Positions 33,223 to 40,265 of a stretch of 40,265 nt of DNA are shown piece by piece. The DNA is taken from positions 1 to 40,265 of the forward strand of contig SVTR01000033.1 in NCBI GenBank assembly GCA_015063685.1. Direction: 5' to 3'. The translations under genes were made by a program, and so were the position numbers. How positions within the stretch are numbered: the stretch's first letter is position 1; every line of letters begins with the position of its first letter. A model generated the notes under the pieces. That model worked only from the letters and a program-made list of their open reading frames with translations, searched no databases and was not told the origin of the DNA. This stretch comes from Oscillospiraceae bacterium (GTDB lineage Bacteria; Bacillota; Clostridia; Oscillospirales; CAG-272).

Positions 33223-33987
33223 TTATATGCGGGTTGCCAGCTCGTGTGCAACCGACAAATATTCATTTGCACCCTTGGAGTGCTTGTCGTGATAGTACAC
33301 GGGTTTTCCAAATCCGGGCGCCTCGGACAGCTTAACGCCGCGGGAAATGGGATTTTCAAACAGTTTTCCGGCATAATGCTTTTTCAGCTCGCTTTTCACC
33401 TGCTGGGTCAACAGCAAACGGTTGGTGTACATGGTGATCAAAATACCGGTGACGTTCAGCGTGTTATTGTAATGCGTCTTGATCTTGCTGATGGTAATCA
33501 TCAACTGAGACAATCCCTCCAGGGCGTAAAATTCACACTGCATGGGAATCACAACGCCGTCGCTGGCGGTCAGGGAGTTGACCGTAAGCATGCCCAGCGA
33601 GGGGGGACAGTCGATAATGATGTAATCATACTCATTTTTTACGTCAGCAAAAGCGTTTTTCATGACGTTTTGAGGATCCTCCTCCTCTTGGAACAGATCA
33701 AATTCCGCGCCGGCCAAAGTAATATTTGAGGGAATCAGCCACAATTTTTCGTATGCGGTTTCCAAAATAGCCTCTTTAGCCGAGATTTCTCCGGCGAGAA
33801 TATCCTTGATGGTGTATTTCAAGCCTTTTTTGGCGATACCCACGCCGCTGGTGGCGTTACCCTGAGGATCCAAATCCACCAGAAGGGTCTTATAGCCCAA
33901 AATGCCCAGCGAGGCGGCGATATTGACAGCGGACGTGGTTTTACCAACGCCGCCCTTTTGATTTGCAAAAGATATAATCTTTCCCAT
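33223..33987 (-). CDS. parA: Chromosome partitioning ATPase ParA/Soj
   Basis: 254 aa. ParA is a Walker-type ATPase that binds DNA nonspecifically and, with ParB, segregates replication origins. Visible are the deviant Walker A KGGVGKTT (11-18), LLVDLDPQGNATSG (about 38-51) and IIIDCPPSLGMLT (about 117-129). GGAGGT lies 8 bases before the ATG at 33987; the frame is open to 34047 but that part overlaps the promoter. The lack of an N-terminal HTH places it with chromosomal Soj rather than plasmid ParA type Ia. Only 18 bp separate it from parB. Confidence 0.96.
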   Translation of the reverse strand: MGKIISFANQKGGVGKTTSAVNIAASLGILGYKTLLVDLDPQGNATSGVGIAKKGLKYTIKDILAGEISAKEAILETAYEKLWLIPSNITLAGAEFDLFQEEEDPQNVMKNAFADVKNEYDYIIIDCPPSLGMLTVNSLTASDGVVIPMQCEFYALEGLSQLMITISKIKTHYNNTLNVTGILITMYTNRLLLTQQVKSELKKHYAGKLFENPISRGVKLSEAPGFGKPVYYHDKHSKGANEYLSVAHELATRI

Positions 33988-34018
33988 ATATGTTATACCT
34001 CCATTTTTAGCTACTCTA

Positions 34019-34047
34019 AGTATATCATAACTCTTGCGTTTTTTCAA
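34019..34047 (-). promoter_or_regulatory. parA-parB promoter
   Basis: On the minus strand TTGAAA (complement of 34042-34047), 17 bases, TATACT (complement of 34019-34024). The nearest parS site is 24 bp upstream of the -35 element, so ParB spreading from parS could repress this promoter. Confidence 0.8.
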
Positions 34048-34070
34048 TAGGTTTTTTGAAATTCCTTGAT

Positions 34071-34258
34071 TGTTTCACGTGAAACACACGCTTTTTACAC
34101 AAAATCAGCAGGTGTTGCGATCAAAACACAGGCACAATCCGCAGATGTTTCACGTGAAACATTTGTGCCGCTGCTTTTTTACTTGTATGATTTGTTTCAC
34201 GTGAAACAAAAAGAGGCAGGGGTGTCCCGCCTCTCATGTCTGTGTTTCACGTGAAACA
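34071..34258. promoter_or_regulatory. Cluster of four parS sites
   Basis: Four exact copies of the 16-bp palindrome TGTTTCACGTGAAACA lie at 34071-34086, 34146-34161, 34193-34208 and 34243-34258. This is the classical ParB/Spo0J binding site (Bacillus consensus TGTTNCACGTGAAACA). They are spaced 75, 47 and 50 bp apart and fill the gap between rsmG and parA. The last copy touches the rsmG stop codon (34259). Open frames across the region read through the palindromes and are not genes. Confidence 0.97.
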
Positions 34259-34993
34259 TTACAAAGGTTTCTTTTTGATCTGGCCGAATTGCCTCGGATA
34301 CTTTTCGTGAGTCTTCAAAAGTTTTTCAACTATAATCTGCGTTCTTTTCTCGCTGACTTCCTCATCGACAATCAGCTTTTCCTTGATCATTTGACATTTA
34401 CCGCCACCCAAGCTTTCAATGCCTTTCTCGGCTTCTATGTACTCGTTTTCGCCGTCGGCTCCCTTCATGAATACAGCACGGCCGCCGATCTTTACAAAAG
34501 GCAGGCATAATTCGTCCAAAATATTCAATCTCGCAACCGCACGACTGACAGCAACGTCAAAAGCCTCTCTCATAGAGGGCAATTTTGACAGCTCCTCGGC
34601 TCTTCCGGAAATAGCGCGCACATTATCAAGCCCCAACTCTCTTGCCGTTTCTTCAACGTATAGAACCTTTTTCTGGGTGCTGTCTAAGGCGGTTATGTGT
34701 ATGTCGGGTCTTACAATGGCCAACGGCAACGTAGGAAATCCACCGCCACATCCTACGTCGATCACTTCCGCGCCTTCGGGTATATAATCCGCAATTTTCA
34801 AGCAATCGGCATGGTGTAAGGCAATCACTTTTTCGATATCATGTATCGCCGTAATGTTCATTACGTCATTTTTTTCGGTCATGATGCCCGTTAATTTATA
34901 AAAATTTCGAACATTTCTTGTGGTAAGATATTTTTCAAGCCCATTTGACTCAAAAATTCTGCACATATATACTTTAAAAAAATCGTATGCCAT
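34259..34993 (-). CDS. rsmG: 16S rRNA (guanine527-N7)-methyltransferase
   Basis: 244 aa. RsmG methylates N7 of G527 in 16S rRNA using S-adenosylmethionine. The family regions are MNITAIHDIEKVIALHHADC (about 45-64), the SAM motif VIDVGCGGGFPTLPLAI (78-94), ALDSTQKKV and the later SRAVARL near 155. The ATG at 34993 with GAGGAC upstream is used rather than the GTG at 35005, which overlaps the mnmG stop codon. It lies 8 bp after mnmG. Immediately downstream of its stop lies the parS cluster. Confidence 0.95.
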   Translation of the reverse strand: MAYDFFKVYMCRIFESNGLEKYLTTRNVRNFYKLTGIMTEKNDVMNITAIHDIEKVIALHHADCLKIADYIPEGAEVIDVGCGGGFPTLPLAIVRPDIHITALDSTQKKVLYVEETARELGLDNVRAISGRAEELSKLPSMREAFDVAVSRAVARLNILDELCLPFVKIGGRAVFMKGADGENEYIEAEKGIESLGGGKCQMIKEKLIVDEEVSEKRTQIIVEKLLKTHEKYPRQFGQIKKKPL

Positions 34994-35001
34994 GGTTGTC
35001 C

Positions 35002-36879
35002 TCACTTCAATCCTAAATATAGTAGTAAGACTGTGATATCTGCCGGACTCACACCGCTGATCCGCGCCGCTTGTCCTACGGTCAAGGGCTTGATCTTCTG
35101 TAGCTTTTGACCAGCTTCCAATCTGAGTCCCTTGATGCCCGTATAGTCCAAATTTTCGGGCAATTTTTTATTTTCAAGCTTCTGCTGACGTTCGACCTCC
35201 GCCAGCTCTCGCTTGATATAGCCCTCATATTTGATGTCAACCTCCACCGTCTTTTCCACACCGCGAGGTAATTTTGGACGATTCGTGTCCAAAATCAGCA
35301 GCTCATCGTAGGTGATTTGGGGACGTCTGAGAAGGTCCCCCAGAGAAACGCCGGATTTTACAGGATCCAACCCCCGCTCATTAAGGAAGGGATTGACCTT
35401 TTCGGGGGATAAATAGGTGCTGTTCAATCTTTGCTTTTCGGCCTCTTCCAGGGATTTTTTTTGTAAAAACTCAAGATATCTCTCTTCCGATATCAATCCC
35501 ACCTCATATCCGAGGGGCGTTAGCCGCAGATCCGCATTGTCTTGACGAAGGATCAATCTGAACTCGGATCTGGAGGTCATCATTCTATAGGGTTCGTTGG
35601 TACCCTTGGTCACCAGATCATCAATAAGCGTACCGATATAACTGCCCGATCGGGGGAGAATGATCTGCTCCCGCCCCATGACGGCCAATGCGGCGTTGAT
35701 GCCTGCCAAAAGTCCCTGGGCGGCAGCCTCCTCATAGCCCGAAGTGCCGTTGAACTGACCCGCGCCGTAGAATCCCTTGATCATTTTGCATTCCAGCGTT
35801 GCCTGCAGGCAGGTGGGATCAATACAATCATATTCAATGGCGTAGGCGTATCTCATGATATGAGCATTTTCAAATCCCTTGAGGGTTCGAACCATCTTGT
35901 GCTGCACGTCGGTAGGCAAGGAGGTGGAAAAGCCCTGTAAATACAGCTCCTCGGTATCCACGCCCATGGGTTCCACAAAAAGCTGGTGCCGTTCCTTGTC
36001 CGCAAAGCGCTTCAGCTTGTCCTCAATGGAAGGACAATACCGCGGGCCTGTGCCCGTGATCTGTCCCGAATACATAGCCGAGCGGTGAATATTTTCCAAA
36101 ATCACGCGGTGAGTCTCCTCATTTGTGTACACAATATGACAAGACATTTGCTGAAAATCATCAAACCGGTGGGGATCCGTGGTCGAAGAGAAGGGAATGA
36201 TCTCTTCCTCACCGGGCTGCTCCTCCAGTACCGAAAGATCCACCGTGTCCCGTCGGATGCGTGCGGGGGTGCCCGTTTTGAAACGAACCAAGGGCAGACC
36301 CAAAGCCTTCAGACAATCCGTAAGACCCAGTGCTGGCAGGGAATTATCGGGGCCGGAGGAGAAATTTTTGTCACCCACAAAGATCCGGCCACCCAGATAC
36401 GTACCCGTGGCAATAATGACCTTTTGACAGGTCCACACCTCGCCGAGGGAGGTAACTACACCAGAAACCTCGCCGTTTTCGGTCAAAATTTCGGTCACTT
36501 CACCCTGCACCACCCGCAGATGCCGAGTGGTCTCCAGCTTGTGCTTCATATAACTGTGGTAAGCCATTCTGTCCGCCTGCACACGCTTGGAATGGACGGC
36601 GGCGCCCTTACCCAGATTCAAGGTGCGGCTCTGGAGGGTCACAGCGTCAGCCGCCCGTCCCATCTCGCCGCCTAAAGCGTCGATTTCAAAAACCAGATGT
36701 CCCTTTGCCGTGCCGCCGATAGAGGGATTGCAGGGCAGATTACCGATAGCGTCCAACGACAGGGTAAAAAGCACCGTATCGATCCCCAGCCTGGCCGACG
36801 CCAGCGCCGCTTCGCAGCCTGCGTGACCTCCGCCCACAACGATCACCGTGGCGGCAGTCGTAAATTTTTCAATGCTCAT
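35002..36879 (-). CDS. mnmG: tRNA uridine-5-carboxymethylaminomethyl modification enzyme MnmG
   Basis: 625 aa. With MnmE, MnmG installs the cmnm5 group on the wobble uridine of certain tRNAs. The N-terminal FAD-binding site reads VIVVGGGHAGCEAALASARLG (about 13-33). Other signatures are CNPSIGGTAKGHL, TGTYLGGRIFVG, GLPLVRFKTGTPAR, YCPSIEDK and the C-terminal GLRLEAGQKLQKIKP helical domain. Length is typical. The ATG at 36879 has AAGAAGG 6 bases upstream; the frame is open to 36927 without homology. The mnmE partner is not adjacent in the window. In most Firmicutes this cluster lies close to oriC. Confidence 0.96.
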   Translation of the reverse strand: MSIEKFTTAATVIVVGGGHAGCEAALASARLGIDTVLFTLSLDAIGNLPCNPSIGGTAKGHLVFEIDALGGEMGRAADAVTLQSRTLNLGKGAAVHSKRVQADRMAYHSYMKHKLETTRHLRVVQGEVTEILTENGEVSGVVTSLGEVWTCQKVIIATGTYLGGRIFVGDKNFSSGPDNSLPALGLTDCLKALGLPLVRFKTGTPARIRRDTVDLSVLEEQPGEEEIIPFSSTTDPHRFDDFQQMSCHIVYTNEETHRVILENIHRSAMYSGQITGTGPRYCPSIEDKLKRFADKERHQLFVEPMGVDTEELYLQGFSTSLPTDVQHKMVRTLKGFENAHIMRYAYAIEYDCIDPTCLQATLECKMIKGFYGAGQFNGTSGYEEAAAQGLLAGINAALAVMGREQIILPRSGSYIGTLIDDLVTKGTNEPYRMMTSRSEFRLILRQDNADLRLTPLGYEVGLISEERYLEFLQKKSLEEAEKQRLNSTYLSPEKVNPFLNERGLDPVKSGVSLGDLLRRPQITYDELLILDTNRPKLPRGVEKTVEVDIKYEGYIKRELAEVERQQKLENKKLPENLDYTGIKGLRLEAGQKLQKIKPLTVGQAARISGVSPADITVLLLYLGLK

Positions 36880-36920
36880 GAAAACCTTCTTTATATCACA
36901 TTTTGTCAACTTTTGAAACT

Positions 36921-37001
36921 TTGACATATCATTCCATCTTATATTTTAGCACACATCCCGCCCCTCCGTCAAGTGCTTCCCACAATTTCTTGATATGTCA
37001 A
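36921..37001. promoter_or_regulatory. mnmG promoter bracketed by an 11-bp inverted repeat
   Basis: On the minus strand TTGACG (complement of 36967-36972), 18 bases, TAAAAT (complement of 36943-36948) is a likely mnmG promoter. It is bracketed by TTGACATATCA (36921-36931) and TGATATGTCAA (36991-37001), perfect inverted copies centred on the promoter. This could be a DNA-looping or paired operator, or chance in AT-rich DNA. Confidence 0.5.
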
Positions 37002-37041
37002 TATTTTTTTATGAAAAATCCTTTATTTTTTCAAAAATCTC

Positions 37042-37070
37042 TTTACTTTTTACTTAAAATATGTTATTAT
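37042..37070 (+). promoter_or_regulatory. Probable nifJ promoter
   Basis: TTTACT, 17 bases, TATTAT reads toward nifJ with a leader of about 106 bases. The match to consensus is moderate, although the codon bias of nifJ implies strong expression, so another promoter element may be involved. The leader contains CGGCCGAAAAGAAGATG and no recognised riboswitch. Confidence 0.5.
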
Positions 37071-37182
37071 ATATGTTGGATTATTTCGTCCGCCTCTTTT
37101 TCGGACAGCTACACCGGCCGAAAAGAAGATGACGGAAGAAGTCCCTAACACGGTTAAACTATTTCATAGGAGGAATATACCA

Positions 37183-40100
37183 ATGTCTATCGTAAGAAAA
37201 AAGGTTTCGATGGATGGTAACCAGGCCGCCGCTACAGTCAGCTATGCCTTTACCGAGGTTGCCGGCATTTACCCCATCACACCTTCCAGCCCTATGGCCG
37301 ACTGGGTCGACCAATGGTCCGCACAGGGTCTGAAGAACATCTTCGGCACCACCGTCAACGTAATGGAGATGGAGTCTGAGGCAGGCGCCGCAGGTACCGT
37401 TCACGGTTCTCTGAACGCCGGTGCTCTCACCACCACCTACACCGCATCTCAGGGTCTGCTCCTGATGATCCCCAACATGTACAAGATCGCCGGTGAGCTT
37501 CTCCCCTGCGTCTTCCACGTGTCCGCTCGTTGCGTGGCTTCCCATGCTCTGAACATTTTCGGTGACCACTCCGATGTCTACGCTTGCCGTCAGACCGGTT
37601 TCGCCATGCTGGCTGAGACCAACCCCCAGGAGGTCATGGATCTGGGCGCCGTGGCTCACCTGGCTACCATCAAGGGCCGCGTTCCCTTCGTCAACTTCTT
37701 CGACGGCTTCCGCACCTCCCACGAGATCCAGAAGATCGAGGTCTGGGACTTCAAGGATCTGGCTGAAATGGTAGACATGGACGCTGTGGCCGCTTTCCGC
37801 TCCCGCGCTCTGAACCCCGAGCATCCCGTGCTCCGCGGCTCCGCTCAGAACGGTGATATCTTCTTCCAGAACCGTGAGGCCTGCAACCGCTACTACGACG
37901 CTCTGCCCGCCATCGTCGAGGAGTACATGGACAAGGTCAACGCCAAGCTGGGCACCGACTACAAGCTCTTCAACTATTACGGCGCTCCCGACGCAGACCG
38001 CGTCATGATCGCCATGGGCTCCATCTGCGACGTGGCAGAGGAGGTCATCGACTACATGATGGCTCAGGGCGAGAAGGTCGGTCTCATCAAGGTCCGCCTG
38101 TACCGTCCCTTCTGTGCTGACAAGCTCATCGAGGCTATTCCCGCAACCTGCGAGAAGATCGCTGTCCTCGACAGAACCAAGGAGCCCGGCTCCCTGGGTG
38201 AGCCTCTGTACCTCGACGTCGTTACCGCTCTGGCTACCCACGGTGTCCAGAAGAAGGTTGTCGGCGGCCGCTACGGTCTGGGCTCCAAGGATACGCCTCC
38301 TTCCTCCATTTTTGCCGTATTCGCAAACCTGGCTAAGGACGAGCCCAAGGCAAACTTCACCATTGGTATCGTAGACGACGTGACCAATTGTTCCCTCGAG
38401 GAGACTGTGGCTCCCGACACCGCTCCCGCAGGCACCATCGCTTGCAAGTTCTGGGGTCTGGGCGGCGACGGTACCGTCGGTGCTAACAAGAACTCCATCA
38501 AGATCATCGGTGACCATACTGACAAGTACATTCAGGCTTACTTCCAGTATGACTCCAAGAAGACCAACGGTATCACCATCTCCCACCTGAGATTCGGTGA
38601 CACCCCCATCAAGTCTCCTTACTATATCAATAAGGCCGACTTCGTGGCTTGCCACAACCAGGCTTATATCAACCGCTACGATATCGTTCAGGATATCAAG
38701 CCCGGCGGTACCTTCCTGCTTGACTGCAACTGGGCAGACGAGGAGCTGGATGCCAACCTGCCTTCCGCTGTGAAGCAGTATATCGCTAAGAACAACATCA
38801 AGTTCTATACCATCAATGCTACCAAGCTGGCTCGCGATCTGGGTAACGCCAAGGTCAAGAACACCGTGCTTCAGTCCGCCTTCTTCGCTCTGGCAGCCAT
38901 CCTGCCCGCAGCCGAGGCTGTTGAGTACATGAAGTACATGGCCACCAAGTCCTACCTGAAGAAGGGCCAGGCCATCGTTGACCTGAACCATGCCGCTATC
39001 GACGCCGGTGCAGGTGCTTACCACGCAGTTAAGGTTCCCACCGCTTGGGCTACCTGCGCTGACGACGAGGCCGCCGCCGCTAAGGCTTGCGACCGTGCCG
39101 ATCTGGGTGCCTTCGTCAACAACGTAGTAACTCCCGTCAACGCCATGAAGGGTGACAGCCTGCCCGTATCCGCTTTCGTGGACTACGTGGACGGTACCTT
39201 CCCCCAGGGCTCCGCTGCCTTTGAGAAGCGCGGCGTTGCCGTCATGGTTCCTGAATGGATCCCTGAAAACTGCTTGCAGTGTAATCAGTGCTCCTTCGTT
39301 TGCCCTCATGCCACCATCCGTCCCTTCGCTCTGACCGAGGAAGAGGCTGCCGAAGCTCCCGAATCCTCCAAGTTTGCTACCAGACTGGTCAATAAGACCT
39401 ACAAGTTCACCATGGCTGTATCTCCTCTGGACTGCATGGGTTGTACCCTGTGTGTGAAGGCTTGTATGGCTAATCAGGCAGTTGATAGAAAGGCTGCCGC
39501 TGCCGGTCAGGCTCCCGATCCCTCCAAGTATGCTCTGAAGATGGTTCCTCAGGCATCTCAGGCTGACCAGCAGGCTGCTTTCGACTACTGCGTCGCTAAG
39601 GTTTCAGAGAAGACCGAACTGATCAATAACACCGTTAAGGGCTCCCAGTTCAAGCAACCCCTGCTTGAGTTCTCCGGCTCTTGCGCAGGTTGTGCCGAGA
39701 CCTCTTACGCTCGTCTGATCACCCAGCTGTTCGGCGAGAGAATGTATATCTCCAACGCTACCGGTTGTTCTTCCATCTGGGGCGGTTCCTCCCCCGCAAC
39801 TCCTTACACCGTCAACCGCGAGTCCGGCAAGGGTCCCGCTTGGGCTAACTCCCTGTTTGAGGATAACGCTGAGCACGGTCTGGGTATCGCCCTCGGTCAG
39901 AAGGCTGTCCGCGAGAAGCTGATGGCTAAGGTTGAGGAGATGATGAACTCCGACAAGGCTTCCGATGAGTTCAAGGCTGCCGCCAAGGCTTATCTGGACA
40001 CCAAGGACGATGGTAAGGCTAACGAGGCCGCTACCAAGGCTCTGGTTGTCGAGCTTGAGAAGGCTGCCGCTGAGGGCTGCCCCGTAGCTCCCGCAATCCT

Positions 40101-40265
40101 TGCCGAGAAGGACTACCTGAACAAGAAGTCCGTCTGGATCTTCGGTGGTGACGGTTGGGCTTACGACATCGGCTTCGGCGGTCTGGACCACGTCCTGGCT
40201 ACCGGCGAGAACGTCAACGTCTTCGTCTTCGATACCGAGGTGTACTCCAACACCGGTGGACAGGC
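37183..40265 (+). CDS. nifJ: Pyruvate:ferredoxin (flavodoxin) oxidoreductase, 3' end outside the window
   Basis: 1027 codons are visible of about 1170-1200 expected; no stop codon is reached. The enzyme converts pyruvate and CoA to acetyl-CoA and CO2 with reduction of ferredoxin, a central step in anaerobic fermentation. Visible are the N-terminal pyruvate-binding domain (GIYPITPSSPMADWVDQW), the CoA region, two [4Fe-4S] motifs CLQCNQCSFVCP (about 699-710) and CMGCTLCVKACM (about 752-763), the proximal-cluster pair CAGC (about 833), and the TPP site GGDGWAYDIGFGG near the end. ATAGGAGG lies 9 bases before the ATG. Codons are strongly restricted (CTG, AAG, GCT, TCC, GGT), as in a very highly expressed gene. 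It is divergent from mnmG. Confidence 0.97.
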   Translation, partial: MSIVRKKVSMDGNQAAATVSYAFTEVAGIYPITPSSPMADWVDQWSAQGLKNIFGTTVNVMEMESEAGAAGTVHGSLNAGALTTTYTASQGLLLMIPNMYKIAGELLPCVFHVSARCVASHALNIFGDHSDVYACRQTGFAMLAETNPQEVMDLGAVAHLATIKGRVPFVNFFDGFRTSHEIQKIEVWDFKDLAEMVDMDAVAAFRSRALNPEHPVLRGSAQNGDIFFQNREACNRYYDALPAIVEEYMDKVNAKLGTDYKLFNYYGAPDADRVMIAMGSICDVAEEVIDYMMAQGEKVGLIKVRLYRPFCADKLIEAIPATCEKIAVLDRTKEPGSLGEPLYLDVVTALATHGVQKKVVGGRYGLGSKDTPPSSIFAVFANLAKDEPKANFTIGIVDDVTNCSLEETVAPDTAPAGTIACKFWGLGGDGTVGANKNSIKIIGDHTDKYIQAYFQYDSKKTNGITISHLRFGDTPIKSPYYINKADFVACHNQAYINRYDIVQDIKPGGTFLLDCNWADEELDANLPSAVKQYIAKNNIKFYTINATKLARDLGNAKVKNTVLQSAFFALAAILPAAEAVEYMKYMATKSYLKKGQAIVDLNHAAIDAGAGAYHAVKVPTAWATCADDEAAAAKACDRADLGAFVNNVVTPVNAMKGDSLPVSAFVDYVDGTFPQGSAAFEKRGVAVMVPEWIPENCLQCNQCSFVCPHATIRPFALTEEEAAEAPESSKFATRLVNKTYKFTMAVSPLDCMGCTLCVKACMANQAVDRKAAAAGQAPDPSKYALKMVPQASQADQQAAFDYCVAKVSEKTELINNTVKGSQFKQPLLEFSGSCAGCAETSYARLITQLFGERMYISNATGCSSIWGGSSPATPYTVNRESGKGPAWANSLFEDNAEHGLGIALGQKAVREKLMAKVEEMMNSDKASDEFKAAAKAYLDTKDDGKANEAATKALVVELEKAAAEGCPVAPAILAEKDYLNKKSVWIFGGDGWAYDIGFGGLDHVLATGENVNVFVFDTEVYSNTGGQ

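Noticed and set aside
34066..34254. A 62-codon frame between rsmG and parA
   Set aside because: It merely translates the parS palindromes (VSRET/FHVKQ) and has no ribosome binding site.
33988..37182. A replication origin (oriC) near mnmG/parAB
   Set aside because: No cluster of DnaA boxes (TTATCCACA) or dnaA gene is visible; proximity to oriC is only inferred from gene order.
37159..39309. A 716-codon open frame antisense to nifJ
   Set aside because: It is a shadow caused by the restricted codon use of nifJ; the plus strand encodes an intact oxidoreductase.
1..40265. tRNA or rRNA genes
   Set aside because: I looked for T-loop GTTCRANTC motifs with matching acceptor stems in the intergenic gaps and found none that fit.

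Overview
The window is a stretch of a bacterial chromosome, almost certainly from an uncultured member of the class Clostridia (Oscillospirales or Christensenellales-like). The evidence is the operon order (rimP-nusA-ylxR-ylxQ-infB; mnmG-rsmG-parA-parB), a type III glutamine synthetase, an EF-P with Lys32 in a Bacillus-type loop, a CD1247-like zinc-ribbon protein, a TPP-riboswitch-controlled ThiT, a large single-chain pyruvate:ferredoxin oxidoreductase (an anaerobe's enzyme), strong AGGAGG ribosome binding sites and consensus sigma-A promoters. No rRNA, tRNA, CRISPR array, phage gene or transposase was recognised.

Layout. 1-2.9 kb: a ZnuC/ZnuB-type metal ABC transporter, followed by about 1 kb of non-coding repeats that includes a 627-bp fold-back element. 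2.9-6.6 kb: a heterodimeric ABC exporter with one degenerate ATP site. 6.6-7.9 kb: an AT-rich islet holding a divergent XRE regulator and a membrane-anchored MORN-like protein, with a near-perfect operator lying over a consensus promoter. 7.9-14.1 kb (minus strand): proB, a 1221-aa TIR plus Sel1-repeat protein, a small two-helix membrane protein and gpsA, probably one transcript from a promoter upstream of proB. 14.1-18.0 kb (plus): zapA, a U32 peptidase/RlhA-like gene and rsgA. 18.0-18.5 kb: a second repeat cluster. 18.5-19.5 kb: a YfcE-like phosphoesterase and a convergent Nudix hydrolase. 19.7-25.3 kb (minus): the rimP-nusA-ylxR-ylxQ-infB translation/transcription operon, with a leader hairpin. 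25.4-27.3 kb: a helical protein of unknown function divergent from efp and a CD1247-like gene. 27.4-29.6 kb: glnN. 29.6-30.7 kb: a 53-aa peptide and riboswitch-controlled thiT. 30.8-36.9 kb (minus): mnmG, rsmG, a cluster of four parS sites, parA, parB, a membrane protein and a peptidase C26 amidotransferase. 37.2 kb to the end: nifJ, cut off by the window.

The mnmG-rsmG-parAB-parS block implies that the replication origin is not far away on the chromosome, although no oriC is visible. The core genes (translation, chromosome segregation, nitrogen and pyruvate metabolism) are ordinary. The accessory interest lies in the TIR-Sel1 operon, the XRE/MORN-like islet and several families of short non-autonomous repeats that recur between genes and often abut stop codons or lie just upstream of transporter starts.
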